A program made the translations under genes and the position numbers. DNA of 27,007 bases from an uncultured Collinsella sp. Its GTDB lineage: Bacteria > Actinomycetota > Coriobacteriia > Coriobacteriales > Coriobacteriaceae. The notes under the pieces were generated by a model. It saw only the letters and a program-made list of their open reading frames with translations, was not told where the DNA came from and did not search any database. How positions within the stretch are numbered: position 1 is the first letter of the stretch; each line of letters opens with the position of its first letter. The stretch is from assembly GCA_900551365.1 (NCBI GenBank), contig URVZ01000017.1, positions 1-27,007 on the forward strand, written 5' to 3'. Shown piece by piece: positions 15,772 to 24,300 of this stretch.

Positions 15772-16851
15772 ATGAAGTTTCTTAAAGACAAGCAGACGCG
15801 TCACGACTTTGTCACGTACGCCATGTGCGTTGTGGCGTTCGCCATCGTGTTCTTTATGCAGTCCAACCACATGATCCCGCGCATGATCGCCGGTCAGCTG
15901 GTTCCCATCACGGCCTATATCGTCATGGCCATCTCCCTTAACCTCGTCGTCGGCATCGCGGGCGACTTGTCGCTGGGCCACGCGGGCTTTATGAGCGTCG
16001 GTGCCTATACGGGCATCGTCACTGCCGTCGCCCTCGAGAGCGCCGTTCCCTCCGATCCTGTGCGCCTTATCATCAGCATCGTGGTCGGCGCCATCGCTGC
16101 CGCCATCCTGGGCTTCTTGATCGGTATCCCGGTCCTGCGCCTGAGCGGCGACTATCTGGCCATCGTGACCCTGGCTTTTGGCGAGATCATCAAAGAGATC
16201 GTCACTTGCCTTATCGTGGGCGTCGACTCCCGCGGCCTGCACGTGATCTTTAACATCACGGGCAACTCTACGATCGACGACCTGCATCTGCTCGAGGACG
16301 GCACCGCCATCATCAAGGGCGCGCAGGGCGCATCGGGCGTGTCGACCTATTCGACCTTCCTCGCCGGTGCCATCCTGGTCATGGTCGCACTCGTGATCGT
16401 GCTCAACCTGGTTCGCAGCCGTACCGGCCGTGCCATTATGGCCGTGCGCGATAACAAGATTGCAGCCGAGTCCGTAGGCATCTCCGTCACCGAGTACCGC
16501 ATGATCGCCTTCGTGGTTTCCGCTGCCCTCGCCGGTGCTGCCGGAGCTCTCTTCGGCGGTAACTTCTCGCAGCTCTCCGCCACCAAGTTCGACTTCAACA
16601 CGTCCATCCTCATCCTGGTGTTCGTGGTCCTGGGTGGTCTGGGCAATATGCGCGGCTCCGTCATCGCGGCGGCGTTGCTCACGGTGCTTCCCGAGCTGCT
16701 CCGCCAGTTCTCGGACTACCGCATGCTCATCTACGCCATCGTGCTGATCCTGGTCATGATCTTTACCAACAACCCGCAGCTCAAGGCGTTCTTCGGTCGC
16801 GTCAAGGACCGCTTTGCTTCCAAGAAGGAGGTGGCAGCCGATGCCCAGTAA
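15772..16851 (+). CDS. livM: Branched-chain amino-acid ABC permease LivM
   Basis: The 359-residue second channel subunit has the LivM landmarks SLNLVVGIAGDLSLGHAGF near residues 60-80, FGEIIKEIV in the middle and the ABC-docking stretch GGLGNMRGSVIAAALLTVLP near the end. I chose ATG at 15772, with AGGTGAG just before it; a GTG at 15763 directly abuts the livH stop and would add three residues. Its 3' end overlaps the livG start by 11 bases, pointing to coupled translation. Confidence 0.92.
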   Translation: MKFLKDKQTRHDFVTYAMCVVAFAIVFFMQSNHMIPRMIAGQLVPITAYIVMAISLNLVVGIAGDLSLGHAGFMSVGAYTGIVTAVALESAVPSDPVRLIISIVVGAIAAAILGFLIGIPVLRLSGDYLAIVTLAFGEIIKEIVTCLIVGVDSRGLHVIFNITGNSTIDDLHLLEDGTAIIKGAQGASGVSTYSTFLAGAILVMVALVIVLNLVRSRTGRAIMAVRDNKIAAESVGISVTEYRMIAFVVSAALAGAAGALFGGNFSQLSATKFDFNTSILILVFVVLGGLGNMRGSVIAAALLTVLPELLRQFSDYRMLIYAIVLILVMIFTNNPQLKAFFGRVKDRFASKKEVAADAQ

Positions 16852-17701
16852 ATTTGAGTTCAAGAAGGGCAAGATGGTCCCGTATCCTTCTGGCGCCATC
16901 GTTCCCGACCGCGATCTGGGCGAGCGCCCGGCGCTCGAGTGCATCCACCTGGGCATTGAGTTCGGTGGCCTTAAGGCGGTCGACGACTTTAGCCTAACTA
17001 TCGGCAAGACCGAGATCGCCGGTCTGATCGGCCCCAACGGTGCCGGCAAGACCACGGTCTTCAACCTGCTCACCAAGGTATACCAGCCCACGCACGGCAC
17101 CATCCTGCTCGACGGTGAGGACACTTCGGGCAAGTCCGTCTACCAGGTCAACCGCATGGGCATCGCTCGTACCTTCCAAAACATCCGCCTGTTTAATACC
17201 ATGACGGTGGAGGATAACGTTAAGGTCGGCCTGCATAACCAGGAGCGTTACTCCGGCTTTGAGGGCGTGCTGCGCCTGCCGACGTATTGGAAGCACGAGA
17301 AGGCCGCCCACGAGCGCGCCATGGAGCTGCTGTCCATCTTTGACATGGAGCACTTGGCAAATGAACAGGCCGGCTCGCTTCCCTATGGTGCCCAGCGTCG
17401 TCTGGAAATCGTCCGCGCGCTTGCCACCAACCCCAAGCTGCTGCTGCTCGACGAGCCTGCCGCCGGCATGAACCCGTCCGAGACTGCGGAGCTCATGGAG
17501 AACATCGTCAAGATTCGCGACACCTTCGGCATCGCCATCATGCTTATCGAGCATGATATGTCGCTCGTTATGAACATCTGCGAGGGTATTTGCGTGCTTA
17601 ACTTTGGCAAGGTCATCGCCAAGGGCACGGCCGAGGAAATCCAGAACAACGACGCCGTTATCGAGGCGTATCTGGGCAAGCAGGATAAGGGGGAGAACTA
17701 A
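16841..17701 (+). CDS. livG: Branched-chain amino-acid ABC ATPase LivG
   Basis: The 286-residue cytoplasmic ATPase has Walker A GPNGAGKT (64-71), the LivG-type signature LPYGAQRRLEIVRAL, Walker B LLLLDEP with D204 and E205, and the H-loop in LIEHDMS. A polar N-terminal extension of about 30 residues (KFEFKKGKMVPYPSG...) precedes the usual LivG start. ATG at 16841 follows AAGGAGG and overlaps livM by 11 bases. It works as a dimer with LivF to power the LivHM channel. Confidence 0.94.
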   Translation: MPSKFEFKKGKMVPYPSGAIVPDRDLGERPALECIHLGIEFGGLKAVDDFSLTIGKTEIAGLIGPNGAGKTTVFNLLTKVYQPTHGTILLDGEDTSGKSVYQVNRMGIARTFQNIRLFNTMTVEDNVKVGLHNQERYSGFEGVLRLPTYWKHEKAAHERAMELLSIFDMEHLANEQAGSLPYGAQRRLEIVRALATNPKLLLLDEPAAGMNPSETAELMENIVKIRDTFGIAIMLIEHDMSLVMNICEGICVLNFGKVIAKGTAEEIQNNDAVIEAYLGKQDKGEN

Positions 17702-18415
17702 ATGGCAGAGCCGATGCTTTCCGTCTACAACATCAATGTCTGGTACGGCGCCATCCACGCCATCAAGGACATCTCCTTTAACGTTAACGAGGGCGAGATC
17801 GTGGCTCTGATTGGTGCGAACGGTGCCGGCAAGTCCACAACGCTCAAGACTGTCTCGGGCCTGCTGCGTTCCAAGACCGGCTCCATCAAGTTTATGGGCG
17901 AGGACATTACCCATACGCCTGCCGACAAGCTGGTGGGCAAGGGCCTGGCTCAGGTCCCCGAGGGCCGTCGCGCCTTTCTGCAGATGACGGTCGAGGAGAA
18001 CCTGGAGATGGGCGCCTACACGCAGCCCAAGTCCACGGTTGCTCCGGGCCTTGAGCGCGTCTACGAGCAGTTCCCGCGCCTTAAGGAACGCCGTCGCCAG
18101 GTCGCCGGCACCCTTTCGGGCGGCGAGCAGCAGATGCTCGTTATGGGCCGCGCCCTTATGAGCAACCCCAAGCTGCTCATGCTCGACGAGCCTTCCATGG
18201 GCCTGGCGCCGATCCTGATTGAGCAGATCTTCCAGATTGTCGAGGACCTGCACAAGGCCGGTACCACGGTGCTTCTGGTCGAGCAGAACGCGCAGATGGC
18301 GCTCTCGATCGCCACGCGCGGCTACGTGCTCGAGACCGGCAAGATTACCATGACCGGCACGGGCCAAGAGCTGCTGCACGACGATAACGTCCGCAAAGCC
18401 TACCTCGGAGGCTAA
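17702..18415 (+). CDS. livF: Branched-chain amino-acid ABC ATPase LivF
   Basis: The 237-residue ATPase carries Walker A GANGAGKST (38-46), signature LSGGEQQM, Walker B LLMLDEP with D162 and E163, followed by SMGLAP, and H-loop-position LLVEQNA, all normal for LivF. Its ATG directly follows the livG TAA; AAGGGGGAG within the end of livG is the ribosome site. It is the last gene of the transporter operon and is followed by a strong terminator. Confidence 0.94.
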   Translation: MAEPMLSVYNINVWYGAIHAIKDISFNVNEGEIVALIGANGAGKSTTLKTVSGLLRSKTGSIKFMGEDITHTPADKLVGKGLAQVPEGRRAFLQMTVEENLEMGAYTQPKSTVAPGLERVYEQFPRLKERRRQVAGTLSGGEQQMLVMGRALMSNPKLLMLDEPSMGLAPILIEQIFQIVEDLHKAGTTVLLVEQNAQMALSIATRGYVLETGKITMTGTGQELLHDDNVRKAYLGG

Positions 18416-18425
18416 CCCACCTAAC

Positions 18426-18462
18426 AAAAGGGGCGCTGACTATCTCAGTCAGCGCCCCTTTT
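18426..18462 (+). terminator. Rho-independent terminator of the liv operon
   Basis: A perfect 15-bp stem (18426-18440 with 18448-18462), its base made of A-T pairs, loop TATCTCA, T5 tail on the plus strand. It lies ten bases after the livF stop. The A-run on the 5' side would also let it work on the minus strand. Confidence 0.93.
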
Positions 18463-18463
18463 T

Positions 18464-18532
18464 AAGTTGCGGTGAAATAGGGACTGAATACGGGCTCCAG
18501 AGGCCAAAAGAGTCCCTATTCCACCGCAACTT
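18464..18532. repeat. Near-perfect 22-bp inverted repeat, REP/MITE-like
   Basis: Arms 18464-18485 and 18511-18532 are reverse complements over 22 bases with one mismatch (AATA versus the complement of TATTC). They flank a 25-base centre. The first arm starts one base after the liv terminator, and the second ends 58 bases before cutC. The element carries no ORF or U-run and its length suits a dispersed palindromic repeat or a small MITE relic. The AGGGAC/GTCCCT core also occurs in the hairpin at 14815-14834. Confidence 0.75.
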
Positions 18533-18590
18533 CATGGGGATGTGTGACAATGCCCGTCGGAAAACATCTGCTGTCTTTGGGGGTCTATCT

Positions 18591-19268
18591 ATGCTGTACG
18601 AGTTTTGTGCCGAGAACTTTGAGCGGGTGCCGGCGGCTATCGATGCCGGTGCAAGGCGTATCGAGCTGTGCGACAACCTTGCCGTTGGTGGCACCACGCC
18701 TTCGGCCGGCGTTATCAGCGCTACGACCAACTATGTCCACGAGCACGATGCACGGGTGATGTGCATGATTCGCCCGCGTGGCGGCGACTTTCACTACGAC
18801 CAGGACGAGCTGCGTATGATGGAGATGGACCTGGGCCTTGCCGTAAGCGCCGGCGTTGACGGCTTGGTCTTTGGCTGCTGCAAGCCCTGCGCTGGCGGAT
18901 GGGCGCTCGACGAACTTACGCTTGGCGCCCTCGTGATGGCTGCGGGCTGCGCGACCGAGGAATGTAAGCGTGAGCCCATCGACATCACCTTCCACATGGC
19001 ATTTGACCAGCTCTCGCCCGAGGCTCAGCTCGATGCGATTGATACACTTGCCGACTGCGGCGTTACGCGCATCCTCACGCATGGCGGCGCTGCCGGTACG
19101 TCGATCGAGGATAATTTCGATCACCTGGCTCGTTTAATCGAGTATGCGGGTGATCGTTTGACCATCCTTCCCGGCGGCGGCATCACTACGGCAAATCGCG
19201 ACGCGGTCGCGGCGGCGCTAGACGTCTCCGAGCTCCATGGCACCAAGATCGTGCCGCTGGAGGTATAA
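18591..19268 (+). CDS. cutC: CutC family protein
   Basis: The 225-residue protein is a TIM-barrel CutC family member (PF03932 type). Conserved stretches are MLYEFCAENFE, RIELCDNLAVGGTTPS, MIRPRGGDFHYDQDE, TFHMAFDQL, RILTHGG and ILPGGGIT. The family was linked to copper homeostasis, but its biochemical activity is not settled, and no copper gene is nearby. ATG at 18591 has GGGGG eight bases upstream. An in-frame ATG at 18534 would add 19 residues with no family match. It is followed after three bases by the GTG start of the GalT-like gene, so the two are likely co-transcribed. Confidence 0.88.
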   Translation: MLYEFCAENFERVPAAIDAGARRIELCDNLAVGGTTPSAGVISATTNYVHEHDARVMCMIRPRGGDFHYDQDELRMMEMDLGLAVSAGVDGLVFGCCKPCAGGWALDELTLGALVMAAGCATEECKREPIDITFHMAFDQLSPEAQLDAIDTLADCGVTRILTHGGAAGTSIEDNFDHLARLIEYAGDRLTILPGGGITTANRDAVAAALDVSELHGTKIVPLEV

Positions 19269-19271
19269 CCC

Positions 19272-20072
19272 GTGGCGCTGGTATTCGATGTTCAGCAGGC
19301 GAGCGGCAAGCCCGACGACAACCGTCGCCCCGGTACCGCGTGTCCCTTTTGCAACACGGAGGGGCTCACCAACATCATCCAGCGCGACGGTGACTGCATC
19401 TGGCTCGAGAATAAGTTCAAGACCCTGCGCGCCACCCGTCAAACCGTGCTGATCGAGTCGGCCGATCACGATGCCGACCTGGTGACCTATAAGCCGGATG
19501 AACTCCACCATGTGATGAGGTTTGCTCTGGATTGCTGGCAGCAGATGATCGATTCGCAGCAGTATCGAAGCGTGCTCATGTACAAGAACAAGGGTCCGCT
19601 TTCGGGCGGCAGCCTCGTCCATCCACACATGCAGATTGTGGGCTTGGAACAGGAGGACGGCTATGCGGCGCTGACCTCAGCCAACTTTGAAGGCATCGAT
19701 GTTTGGCAGAGGGGAAGGGTTGCGGTCAACATCTCAACCGAACCGATTATGGGGTTCTTTGAGGTCAATGTTTCAGCCCCGCAGGGAATCGCCGCCAGCG
19801 ATGGCGCGCGAGACCAAGCCGAGACGGACCTCTTCGCCGATGCGATTCAGGTAGCTCTGCGCTATATCCTGAACGAGCACCATGGTGGTCGCGCAGAGTC
19901 GTACAACTTGTTCTTCTACCACATGGACGGCCGGACCATTGCCAAGGCGCTTCCGCGCTGGGTGGTTTCACCCTACTTTGTCGGGTATCGGCTGGCTCAG
20001 GTCAATGCTGAGACCACGCTCGATGTCGATGCGGAGCGATTCCGCGCACATCTGGAGGCGCTCACATCGTAA
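19272..20072 (+). CDS. DUF4931 protein, GalT/HIT-like predicted nucleotidyltransferase
   Basis: The 266-residue protein resembles galactose-1-phosphate uridylyltransferase relatives. It has a CPFC pair (C24, C27) that may bind zinc, and HPHMQ at 117-121, matching the HxHxQ nucleotidyl-transfer motif of GalT in a similar glycine-rich setting (LSGGSLVHPHMQ). I place it in the DUF4931 group from memory of that family. The GTG start at 19272 uses GGAGG located inside the end of cutC, which argues for translational coupling. The substrate is unknown; no galactose gene is adjacent. The predicted class (HIT-superfamily nucleotidyl transferase or hydrolase) is inference. Confidence 0.72.
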   Translation: MALVFDVQQASGKPDDNRRPGTACPFCNTEGLTNIIQRDGDCIWLENKFKTLRATRQTVLIESADHDADLVTYKPDELHHVMRFALDCWQQMIDSQQYRSVLMYKNKGPLSGGSLVHPHMQIVGLEQEDGYAALTSANFEGIDVWQRGRVAVNISTEPIMGFFEVNVSAPQGIAASDGARDQAETDLFADAIQVALRYILNEHHGGRAESYNLFFYHMDGRTIAKALPRWVVSPYFVGYRLAQVNAETTLDVDAERFRAHLEALTS

Positions 20073-20082
20073 AGTGAGCGCC
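20057..20082. terminator. Hairpin overlapping a stop codon between convergent genes
   Basis: GGCGCTCAC (20057-20065) and GTGAGCGCC (20074-20082) form a perfect 9-bp stem whose eight-base loop contains the TAA of the GalT-like gene. The convergent gene ends 18 bases further on. No T-run follows on either strand, so termination is possible but unproven. Confidence 0.35.
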
Positions 20083-20099
20083 CGCACACTGCGGACGGT

Positions 20100-21098
20100 T
20101 TAGCGCGCCATTGCATCGCGGCCGGCCTCGACCCGCTTGCGCTGGGCGGCGCGCTCCTCGCCGGTCAGACGCTCAAAGAAGTGTCCGATAAGCGAGGCGA
20201 GCACCTGCTGAAACAACGTTCCACACATGACGGGAAACACAACTTCGCCCGGAAAGTATTGCGTGGCGATGACGGCGCCCGAAGAGATATTGCGCATGCC
20301 GCAGGTAAAGCACATGGTGGTCGTTTCGCTATATGGCAGATGCAGCGCGCGGGCGACCAGAATGCCGACGACAAAGCCGCTGATGGCGAAGACCAAAATA
20401 AAGAGGGCGACTTCCAAGCGCACCGCGTTCATGTGCAGCACGTACTCGCTCATGGCGGTGGAGTTGGAGGCGATAACGCCCATCATCATGAACTTGCAGG
20501 CGGGCGAGAGCGCGGGGGAGAGTTTCTCGTGCCCCCAGCCGCGCGTGAGCTCGTTGATCACGATGCCGAGCACAGCGGGGATGGCGATCATAAAGGCCAT
20601 GTTCTGCATCATGCTCGGCACGTCGATCGAGACGGTGGCGCCCAGCAGGAGCTTGAGCGTAAGCGGAATCGTCACAGGGGAGATGACCGAGGACGTCAGG
20701 ATGATGGTGAGCGCGAGCGGGCCGTTGCCGCCGAACATGCTGATCCACATAAAAGCGGTGACTGCCACGGGCACACTGTATTCGAGCACGATGCCGCAGA
20801 CAAGGTTGGGGTTGGAACCAAAGAACAACGATCCCATGGCATAGGCCGCGATGGGAATAAGCACCGCCGAGACGAGCAACGCCAAGACCAGGTGCAGCGG
20901 ACGATGGAACACCTCAGCCACCTGGTGAAAGGTGTTGCTGAGCGCACCCTGAAACGTCATAAAGGCAAACAGGGCGGGAACGATAGGCTTGAGTACGCCA
21001 ATCTGCTGGGGAAAGAGCACGCCGAGCGCCACGCAAATCGGAACGATGACCTGCATGTGCCCCGCGAGAAACTTGCCCAGTCCAACCCATTGCTTCAT
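20100..21098 (-). CDS. Bile acid:sodium symporter (BASS) family transporter
   Basis: The 332-residue protein has about ten membrane helices and the features of BASS-family carriers: PALFAFMTFQGAL early on, and YSETTTMCFTCGMRNISSG in the last third, which corresponds to the conserved glycine/asparagine-rich crossover region. Bacterial members move sodium with bile acids, pantoate, keto acids or similar anions; the substrate is not readable here. The ATG at 21098 has AAAGGGAG upstream at a rather long spacing of about 12 bases. It is convergent with the GalT-like gene and divergent from recJ, so it is its own transcription unit. Confidence 0.83.
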   Translation of the reverse strand: MKQWVGLGKFLAGHMQVIVPICVALGVLFPQQIGVLKPIVPALFAFMTFQGALSNTFHQVAEVFHRPLHLVLALLVSAVLIPIAAYAMGSLFFGSNPNLVCGIVLEYSVPVAVTAFMWISMFGGNGPLALTIILTSSVISPVTIPLTLKLLLGATVSIDVPSMMQNMAFMIAIPAVLGIVINELTRGWGHEKLSPALSPACKFMMMGVIASNSTAMSEYVLHMNAVRLEVALFILVFAISGFVVGILVARALHLPYSETTTMCFTCGMRNISSGAVIATQYFPGEVVFPVMCGTLFQQVLASLIGHFFERLTGEERAAQRKRVEAGRDAMAR

Positions 21099-21180
21099 AT
21101 GCGCTTGTGACTCCCTTTGCTCGTGAATCCGTTTTGAATGGATATGCTAGACGCTCGCATGCGTCCGTGCGTCAGAAACG

Positions 21181-21195
21181 CTCGAATATTTCGAG
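21181..21195. promoter_or_regulatory. Palindrome in the BASS/recJ divergent region
   Basis: CTCGAA-TAT-TTCGAG is a perfect 6+6 palindrome 66 bases before the TATAAT of the recJ promoter. It could be an operator for either divergent gene. It is too compact for the actinobacterial LexA box (CGAAC-N4-GTTCG). Confidence 0.3.
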
Positions 21196-21260
21196 GCGAT
21201 TACCGGCATCGTTTACCGAAACCGCGGCGTGCTGCGGCGTTTTGCGTCCGTGCTGCACGG

Positions 21261-21266
21261 TATAAT
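21261..21266 (+). promoter_or_regulatory. -10 of the recJ-rel operon
   Basis: A consensus TATAAT lies 57 bases before the leader ORF and 109 before the chosen recJ ATG. The -35 is weak (GTTTTG or TTTTGC around 21239-21245). It is the best -10 hexamer in the window. Confidence 0.55.
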
Positions 21267-21322
21267 AAATCCGTTCAACAGATCTGCCTGCCGAAGCGGG
21301 CATACACAGAGGACTCATCGCT

Positions 21323-21388
21323 ATGAACCGTGAGAGGTATCGCGGCGACCTGCCCCTATCGGGGGTGGGCGCCTATGTCATCGCTTAA
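21323..21388 (+). CDS. Possible 21-residue leader ORF overlapping recJ
   Basis: ATG at 21323, with AGAGGA ten bases upstream, opens a 21-codon frame (MNRERYRGDLPLSGVGAYVI plus A) that ends at TAA 21386-21388. That stop lies 12 bases inside recJ when recJ starts at 21375, in the other frame. The better ribosome site belongs to this small frame, so it may be translated first and couple translation into recJ. I recognise no family. It may equally be a chance frame. Confidence 0.35.
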   Translation: MNRERYRGDLPLSGVGAYVIA

Positions 21389-24300
21389 GACGACGCATCG
21401 CTGGGCGGTCGCTCAGCAAAACCCCGAGCTCGAAAAGGAGCTTTCGGCTGGCCTGGGCATACCCGGGCTGGTGGCGCGCATTATGGTTGCGCACGGCATT
21501 ACATCCATCGAGGAAGGCCAGCTGTTTTTGACGCCTTCGCTCGATCGCGACTGGGCCGACCCACTCATTATCCCGGGCATGTCGGTCGTTGCCGACCGCG
21601 TCGAGCGCGCCATTCGCAACCACGAGTACATCGCGGTCTTTGGCGATTTTGACGTTGACGGTATTACGTCGACCTGCCTGTTGACCGAGGCGCTGCGCAC
21701 GTTTGGCGCCGATGTCACGCCGTTTATTCCGCATCGCTTTGACGAGGGCTACGGTCTTTCGCGCGCGGCGCTCGACCGCGTTAACGAGCTCGCTCATCCT
21801 CAGCTGATCGTGACCGTCGATAACGGCATTGCCGCCAAGGAAGAAGTCTCCTATCTGGAGAGCCTGGGGATCGAATTGGTGGTCACGGACCACCACGAAC
21901 CCTCCGACCAGGTACCGCAGGGCGTGCCCCTGACCGACCCTAAACTCGAGGACGAGGGTCCCTCGCGCGAGCTTGCCGGTGCCGGCGTGGCACTCAAGCT
22001 GGTGCAGGTCCTGGGCGAGCGTCTGGGCAAACCGTCGTATTGGCGTTCGCTGATCGAGGTTGCGGCGCTTGGTACCGTGTCCGACATGATGCCGCTGACG
22101 CCCGAGAACCGCGCGCTGGTCGCCGAGGGCATCCAGCAGATGCGCGTGACCGCCCGCCCCGGCTATATCGCGCTGGCCGCGCTCGCCAAGGCTGACCTCT
22201 CTAGCATTACGGCCGATGGCCTGTCGTTTTCGCTCATTCCCCGCTTGAACGCCGCCGGCCGCATGGCTGATCCCAAGCTGGCGCTCGACCTGCTACTTGC
22301 CCGTGACCCCATCGAAGCGAGCGCGCTTGCCGCCGAGCTCGAGGAGATTAACCGTCAGCGTCGCGAGATCGAGGCGGAGCTCACGCGCGATGCCATGGCA
22401 AAGGTCGAGGAGACCTATGATGGCGGTCGCGCAATCGTCGTGGGTGGCGAGGGCTGGCACGAGGGCGTCAAGGGTATCGTAGCGAGCCGCCTGACCAACC
22501 GTTATCACGTGCCGGCGCTGCTGTTCTCGATCGAAGACGGTATCGCTCGCGGTTCGGGTCGCTCGGTGGGCAAGGTCAACCTGTTCGACGCCGTAGAACG
22601 CTGCTCGGATCTGCTGATTCGTCGCGGCGGGCATGCGGGTGCGGTGGGCGTGACCATCGAGGCGTCCAAGCTCGACGAGTTCCGTCGTCGCCTTTCCGCC
22701 GTGCTGTCCGAGCTTCCCGCCGAGGATTTTGAGGACACCGACGAGGTTGCCGCCGCCGTCGACCTCTCCGAGCTGAATATTGAGACCATCGAGCAGATCT
22801 CCCGTCTTGAGCCGTTTGGCCAGGGCAACAAGGTGCCGCTGTTGGCGGCCGAGGGTGTGACGATGTGCGACCGCGCCGTGGTGGGCAAAACCGGCGAGCA
22901 CATGCGCTTCGTGGCGACCGATGGCGCCGCGAGCGTGCCGGCCATTATGTTCCGCGTGCCGCAGATCGATAAGCTCATCAATTGCGATAGCGCCGTCGAT
23001 TTGGTGTTCGAGGCCGTGGCCGAGCATTGGCAAGGTCGCGTAAAGCCAAAGCTCATGATCAAGGATGTCTTGGTCCGCGATACCACGGCGCCCAGCGTTG
23101 ACGACCCGGCATGTGAGCTTCGCCGCGGCGTGGAGCCTGCGGACGCCGGTCTTCGTCTGGAGTCCCGCAAGCGCCAAACGCTCGCCCAGCTTTCCTATAC
23201 CGAGCTGACGCGCTCGCTTATCCATAGCTTTATCGGCTCGAACCAGCCGCACCGCGCTCAGGTCGAGGCACTCGACGCGCTCGCCGACCACCAGAGCGTC
23301 TTGGCCGTTATGGGAACGGGCCGCGGCAAGTCTCTTATCTTCCATGTGCATGCCGCGCGTGAGGCGGTCCTTCGCGGGCGTGCGAGCATCTTTGTCTATC
23401 CGCTGCGTGCGCTCGTTGCCGACCAGGCCTATCACCTCTCGTCGACGATGGCCGCGCTCGGCATTGGCGTGGGCGTGCTGACCGGCGAGACCGTGGAGGC
23501 GGCGCGCGATGACGTGTTTGCCGGCTTGGCTGCGGGCCGCACCGGCATCGTGCTCACGACGCCCGAGTTCCTGTCCATTCACCGCGACCGCTTTGCGCGT
23601 TCGGGGCGCATCGGTTTTGTCGTTATCGATGAGGCGCATCATGCCGGTCTTGCCAAGGGCGGCGACCGCAGCGCCTATCTCGACATGCCCGATATCCTCA
23701 AGGCCCTGGGCGACCCGGTCGTTCTGGCCGCGACTGCCACCGCAACGGCTCCGGTTGTGGCCGAGCTCGCCCGCGTGCTACCGATTACCCGCACGGTGGT
23801 CGACGAGACGGTGCGCGAGAACTTGCAGCTCGAGGATGACCGAGATCTTGCGAGCCGCGAGAACCGCCTGGTGTCAATCGTGGCAACGGGGGAGAAGACC
23901 GTCATCTACGTCAACTCGCGCGACCAGTCCGTGGCGCTTGCTAAGACGCTGCGCAAGCGGGTACCCGATTGCGCGACCCGCATCGCGTTCTATAACGCGG
24001 GGCTTGCGCGCTCCGATCGTCGCCGTGTCGAGGAAGCGTTTCGTGATGGCAGCCTCAGTTGCATCGTTTCGACCTCTGCCTTTGGTGAGGGCGTGAACCT
24101 GCCCGATATCCGCCATGTCGTGCTCTACCACATGCCGTTTGGCGCGATTGAGTTTAACCAGATGAGTGGCCGTGCCGGCCGCGATGGACAGCCCGCCGTG
24201 ATTCACCTGCTCTATTCGTCGCGTGACGCTCGCATTAACGAGCGCCTGCTCGACTGCTACGCGCCCGAGCGCGACGAGCTCGTCACGCTCTATCGAGCGC

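Noticed and set aside
14857..17133. A 758-codon open frame on the minus strand opposite livH, livM and livG
   Set aside because: It runs antisense to three clear transporter genes and has a low-complexity composition rich in D, G, H and R, as expected from strong third-position GC bias. It matches no known family.
21181..21195. CTCGAA-TAT-TTCGAG as a LexA/SOS box for recJ
   Set aside because: The actinobacterial box needs CGAAC-N4-GTTCG; this palindrome is three bases shorter and lacks the C/G pair, so it is kept only as a generic palindrome.
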